A stretch of DNA of 22,466 bases from NCBI RefSeq assembly GCF_003477525.1, contig NZ_QUDO01000058.1, positions 1 to 22,466 on the forward strand, read 5' to 3'. The translations under genes were made by a program, and so were the position numbers. Of this stretch, positions 20,926-22,466 are shown in pieces. The notes below the pieces were generated by a model. It saw nothing but the letters and a program-made list of their open reading frames with translations. It did no database searches and was not told the origin of the DNA. Numbering within the stretch: the stretch's first letter is position 1; each line of letters opens with the position of its first letter. Source of the stretch: Ruminococcus sp. AF41-9 (GTDB lineage Bacteria; Bacillota; Clostridia; Lachnospirales; Lachnospiraceae).

Positions 20926-21284
20926 TTACTTCCCACTGTCAATTAAATCATAACTCATATCCAGAAAATCTAGCGTCTTAGCTCACTAACAGATTCATCC
21001 AAAAGAATCGTAATCCAGTGTTGCTTATTCATATGATACCCCGGTAAAAATCCATACGTTTGAATAATCATCCCAACCAGATCAGGGTCACATTTTACAT
21101 CCAGGATGTCAATGTTTCCATCTTCTTCTAATCCCAGTATTTTCTTTTCCACTGCCATAATTATAGCATACCATTTTCCATTTTTATGTCGAAGCACCGC
21201 AGAATCAGGATCTTTTTTCCATAAATATTCCGGTTCCGTTCCATATTGCTCTTTCACATATTGAAAAATTTCCTCACGTTTCAA
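20926..21284 (-). pseudogene. MmcQ/YjbR family protein with a C-terminal frameshift
   Basis: An MmcQ/YjbR-type small protein (a fold related to cyclophilin-like DNA-binding proteins, function poorly known). The first 100 residues are typical: MKREEIFQYVKEQYGTEPEY, AVLRHKNGKWYAIIM, CDPDLVGMIIQTYGFLPGYH and NKQHWITILLDESVSE. The frame then ends early as LRR and TAG at 20970. In the next frame the sequence continues TLDFLDMSYDLIDSGK to a stop at 20926, which is the expected family C-terminus. One missing G in GAG-CT (near 20982) restores a 118-residue protein. So this is either a slightly truncated gene or a sequencing error. ATG at 21284; isolated on the minus strand between the toxin operon and the mob region. 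Confidence 0.75.
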
Positions 21285-21384
21285 ATTTATCCCTCACTTA
21301 CGATTTCTTGCTCTGATTATACGCTATCAGGATTATATTCTCAACCACTTCTCACAGTTCCATTTATGTTTTATAGCTTTTGCA

Positions 21385-21506
21385 TAGCCTGCTTTGCAGG
21401 CTACACCCCAAAAGAAGCAAGCACTGCCAGTGTCATGACAACTGGCTCATTTTGTCAAATTCCCTTTCCGGTTCATTCTACCAAAATGTATCAGGGAGTA
21501 TCCCTG
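21385..21506. other. Candidate oriT of the right-hand element
   Basis: TAGCCTGC / GCAGGCTA (8-bp perfect stem, loop TTT), GCCAGT / ACTGGC around a GTCATGAC centre, and CAGGGA / TCCCTG (loop GTA) lie within 122 bases, upstream of the MobC and relaxase genes. Relaxosome origins of this class usually have such inverted repeats beside the nick site. I cannot identify the nick. Confidence 0.5.
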
Positions 21507-21534
21507 GCCCTCTCATATTTTATAATTTCTTAAT

Positions 21535-21563
21535 TTGACGCTTTCACCCAGTCCTGTTAAAAT
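21535..21563 (+). promoter_or_regulatory. Promoter of the mobC-relaxase operon
   Basis: TTGACG (21535-21540) and TAAAAT (21558-21563) with a 17-base spacer. Transcripts would begin near 21570 and meet the terminator at 21610-21644 before reaching mobC. Confidence 0.65.
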
Positions 21564-21609
21564 AACTTACAGATACATCTGTCCAAACCAACAAAAAACC
21601 AAGTACCAT

Positions 21610-21644
21610 AACTGTCATAGCCGAACTGGTTAGACAGTTTTTTT
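21610..21644 (+). terminator. Attenuator-like terminator in the mobC leader
   Basis: AACTGTC-A-TAGCC / GGTTA-GACAGTT (7 bp, one-base bulge, then 5 bp) with a 5-base loop, followed by TTTTTTT. It lies 40 bases before mobC and has no plus-strand gene upstream for 740 bases, so it probably controls the mob operon itself. Confidence 0.75.
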
Positions 21645-21683
21645 GTACTCTTTTTTATAGAAAAAACGAATTGGAGGATTTCA

Positions 21684-22025
21684 ATGAGCAAACGTACCAG
21701 AATTCATCCCGTACAATTTTATTTGAATGATGACGAACAATACATTTTAGAAGAAAAATATCGTCTTTCCAGGATGAAAAGCAAATCTGCCTTTCTACGG
21801 AAAATGATCTTATATGGATTTGTATATGAAGTAGACTACTCTCATATCCGAAAAATGAATACCCTGCTGGGCAATATCAGCAGCAATTTGAATCAGATCA
21901 CCCATCGTATAAACAGTACCAATACAGTTTACCCAAAGGACCTGGACGATATAAAGGAGTTAATGGAAAAAATATGGCAGTTACAAAAATCCATGGTATC
22001 AAAACAACCGTTGATAAAGCAATAG
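21684..22025 (+). CDS. mobC: MobC-type relaxosome accessory protein
   Basis: A 113-residue ribbon-helix-helix DNA-binding protein that helps the relaxase open and nick oriT. The N-terminal TRIHPVQFYLNDDEQYILEE strand-helix and the SKSAFLRKMILYGFV helix (about residues 34-50) match the MobC family, as does NTLLGNISSNLNQITHRINS (59-78), the usual conserved N-rich helix. GGAGG lies seven bases before the ATG. The relaxase gene starts within its last 17 codons, so they are coupled. Its expected target is the palindrome cluster at 21385-21506. Confident family call. Confidence 0.9.
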   Translation: MSKRTRIHPVQFYLNDDEQYILEEKYRLSRMKSKSAFLRKMILYGFVYEVDYSHIRKMNTLLGNISSNLNQITHRINSTNTVYPKDLDDIKELMEKIWQLQKSMVSKQPLIKQ

Positions 22026-22466
22026 AATACATCTGTAATCCAGATAAAACAGACCAGAATCTATATATTTCTTCCTTTGCCTGCTCTCCCGAAACAGCCG
22101 CTCTTGATTTTAAATACACTTTGGATCATACACATGATTGCAGAGATCCGCACAATACAAATAAGGCATTTCATCTGATTCAGGCATTTTCCCCTGATGA
22201 AGTTTCCTATGAGGAAGCCCATCAAATAGGCAAAGAACTTGCGGATCGCTTACTGGATGGAAAATACTCCTATGTCCTGACAACACATATTGATAAAGGT
22301 CATGTACATAACCATTTAATTTTCTGTTCTGCAGATAATATCACTTTTTCTCATTATCATGACTGTAAAAAGAATTACTGGAAAATACGAAATCTCAGCG
22401 ACACTTTATGCCAGGAACATAACCTGTCCACAATTATGCCAGATGGTAAAAAAGGAATGAAATACA
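21974..22466 (+). CDS. MOBP-type relaxase (partial, C-terminus off the window)
   Basis: The N-terminal 164 residues of a MobA/VirD2-like relaxase. The start MAVTKIHGIKTTVDKAIEYI gives the N-terminal motif; the metal-binding three-histidine motif is THIDKGHVHNHLIF at about residues 114-127; KNYWKIRNLSDTLCQEHNLS follows, typical of the family in Tn1549-like elements. It nicks oriT and stays bound to the 5' end during transfer. The ATG at 21974 is 14 bases from AAGGAG and overlaps mobC by 52 bases; no better start is visible. Combined with a Tn916-type int/xis, this marks the right-hand element as a Tn1549-style ICE or a mobilisable relative. It runs off the window edge, so integrity is unknown. 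Confidence 0.88.
   Translation, partial: MAVTKIHGIKTTVDKAIEYICNPDKTDQNLYISSFACSPETAALDFKYTLDHTHDCRDPHNTNKAFHLIQAFSPDEVSYEEAHQIGKELADRLLDGKYSYVLTTHIDKGHVHNHLIFCSADNITFSHYHDCKKNYWKIRNLSDTLCQEHNLSTIMPDGKKGMKY

Larger units (their letters stand above)
21285..21683. other. Palindrome-rich region upstream of mobC, candidate oriT plus leader
   Basis: Four hundred bases without a gene. They contain three strong palindromes (21385-21403, 21426-21446, 21492-21506), a promoter (21535-21563), a small hairpin (ACAGAT / ATCTGT, 21571-21584) and an intrinsic terminator (21610-21644) ahead of mobC. The palindromes directly upstream of mobC and the relaxase are where an origin of transfer is expected. Confidence 0.6.

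Noticed and set aside
17676..21462. Shared 15-mer CATTTTGTCAAATTC at 17676-17690 and 21448-21462
   Set aside because: AT-rich and without shared flanks; one such match is expected by chance in a window of this size.
1..22466. CRISPR array, tRNA or rRNA
   Set aside because: No regularly spaced repeat set, no cloverleaf or CCA-ended candidate at either element border, and no rRNA-like sequence was seen.

Overview
The window looks like the chromosome of a low-GC, Gram-positive gut anaerobe, most likely a Lachnospiraceae member (Blautia/Dorea/Ruminococcus-like). The grounds are Tn916-family conjugative modules, an LPXTG-type surface protein with VaFE repeats, strong AGGAGG ribosome binding sites, a DUF5688-type protein and a three-gene ABC transporter of the TrpXYZ class. 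No rRNA, tRNA, IS transposase or CRISPR array was seen.

Region 1 (1 to about 10.7 kb, almost all minus strand) is the left half of a Tn916-like integrative conjugative element. In transcription order it has an SpaA/VaFE surface protein (cargo), two DUF961 proteins (orf23, orf22), the FtsK/TcpA-type coupling ATPase (orf21), an oriT, the MobT relaxase (orf20), a frameshifted DUF3789 micro-gene, a TcpD-like membrane protein, an orf19-position protein and two ArdA-type antirestriction proteins, the second cut by the window edge. Three accessory cassettes interrupt this backbone: an XRE regulator with a membrane tail, a YrvL-like membrane protein, and a DUF2975 membrane protein paired with a YozG-like XRE regulator. 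Each has its own promoter and ends in nearly the same intrinsic terminator.

Region 2 (about 10.8 to 15.8 kb) looks like host chromosome: a plus-strand ABC importer operon (binding protein, permease, ATPase) closed by a good terminator, then a minus-strand DUF5688 protein and a low-molecular-weight protein tyrosine phosphatase, with a possible short RNA or leader between them.

Region 3 (about 15.8 kb to the right edge) is the start of a second, different mobile element. It has a Tn916-type Int/Xis pair, an orf8-like and an orf7-like (sigma-like) regulator, a divergent XRE regulator, small accessory genes (a hypothetical, another XRE regulator, a ParE/RelE toxin-antitoxin pair, a frameshifted MmcQ/YjbR gene), then a palindrome-rich stretch that may be oriT, MobC and a MOBP-type relaxase running off the edge. 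Tn916-type recombination with a MobC/MobA relaxosome fits the Tn1549 style of element.

The host genes therefore sit between two Tn916-family elements. The features most worth following are the recurring terminator at the ends of unrelated regulatory cassettes, terminators placed just upstream of spaA-like, orf21 and mobC genes, two G-run frameshifts, and a binding protein with no lipobox and an acidic tail.
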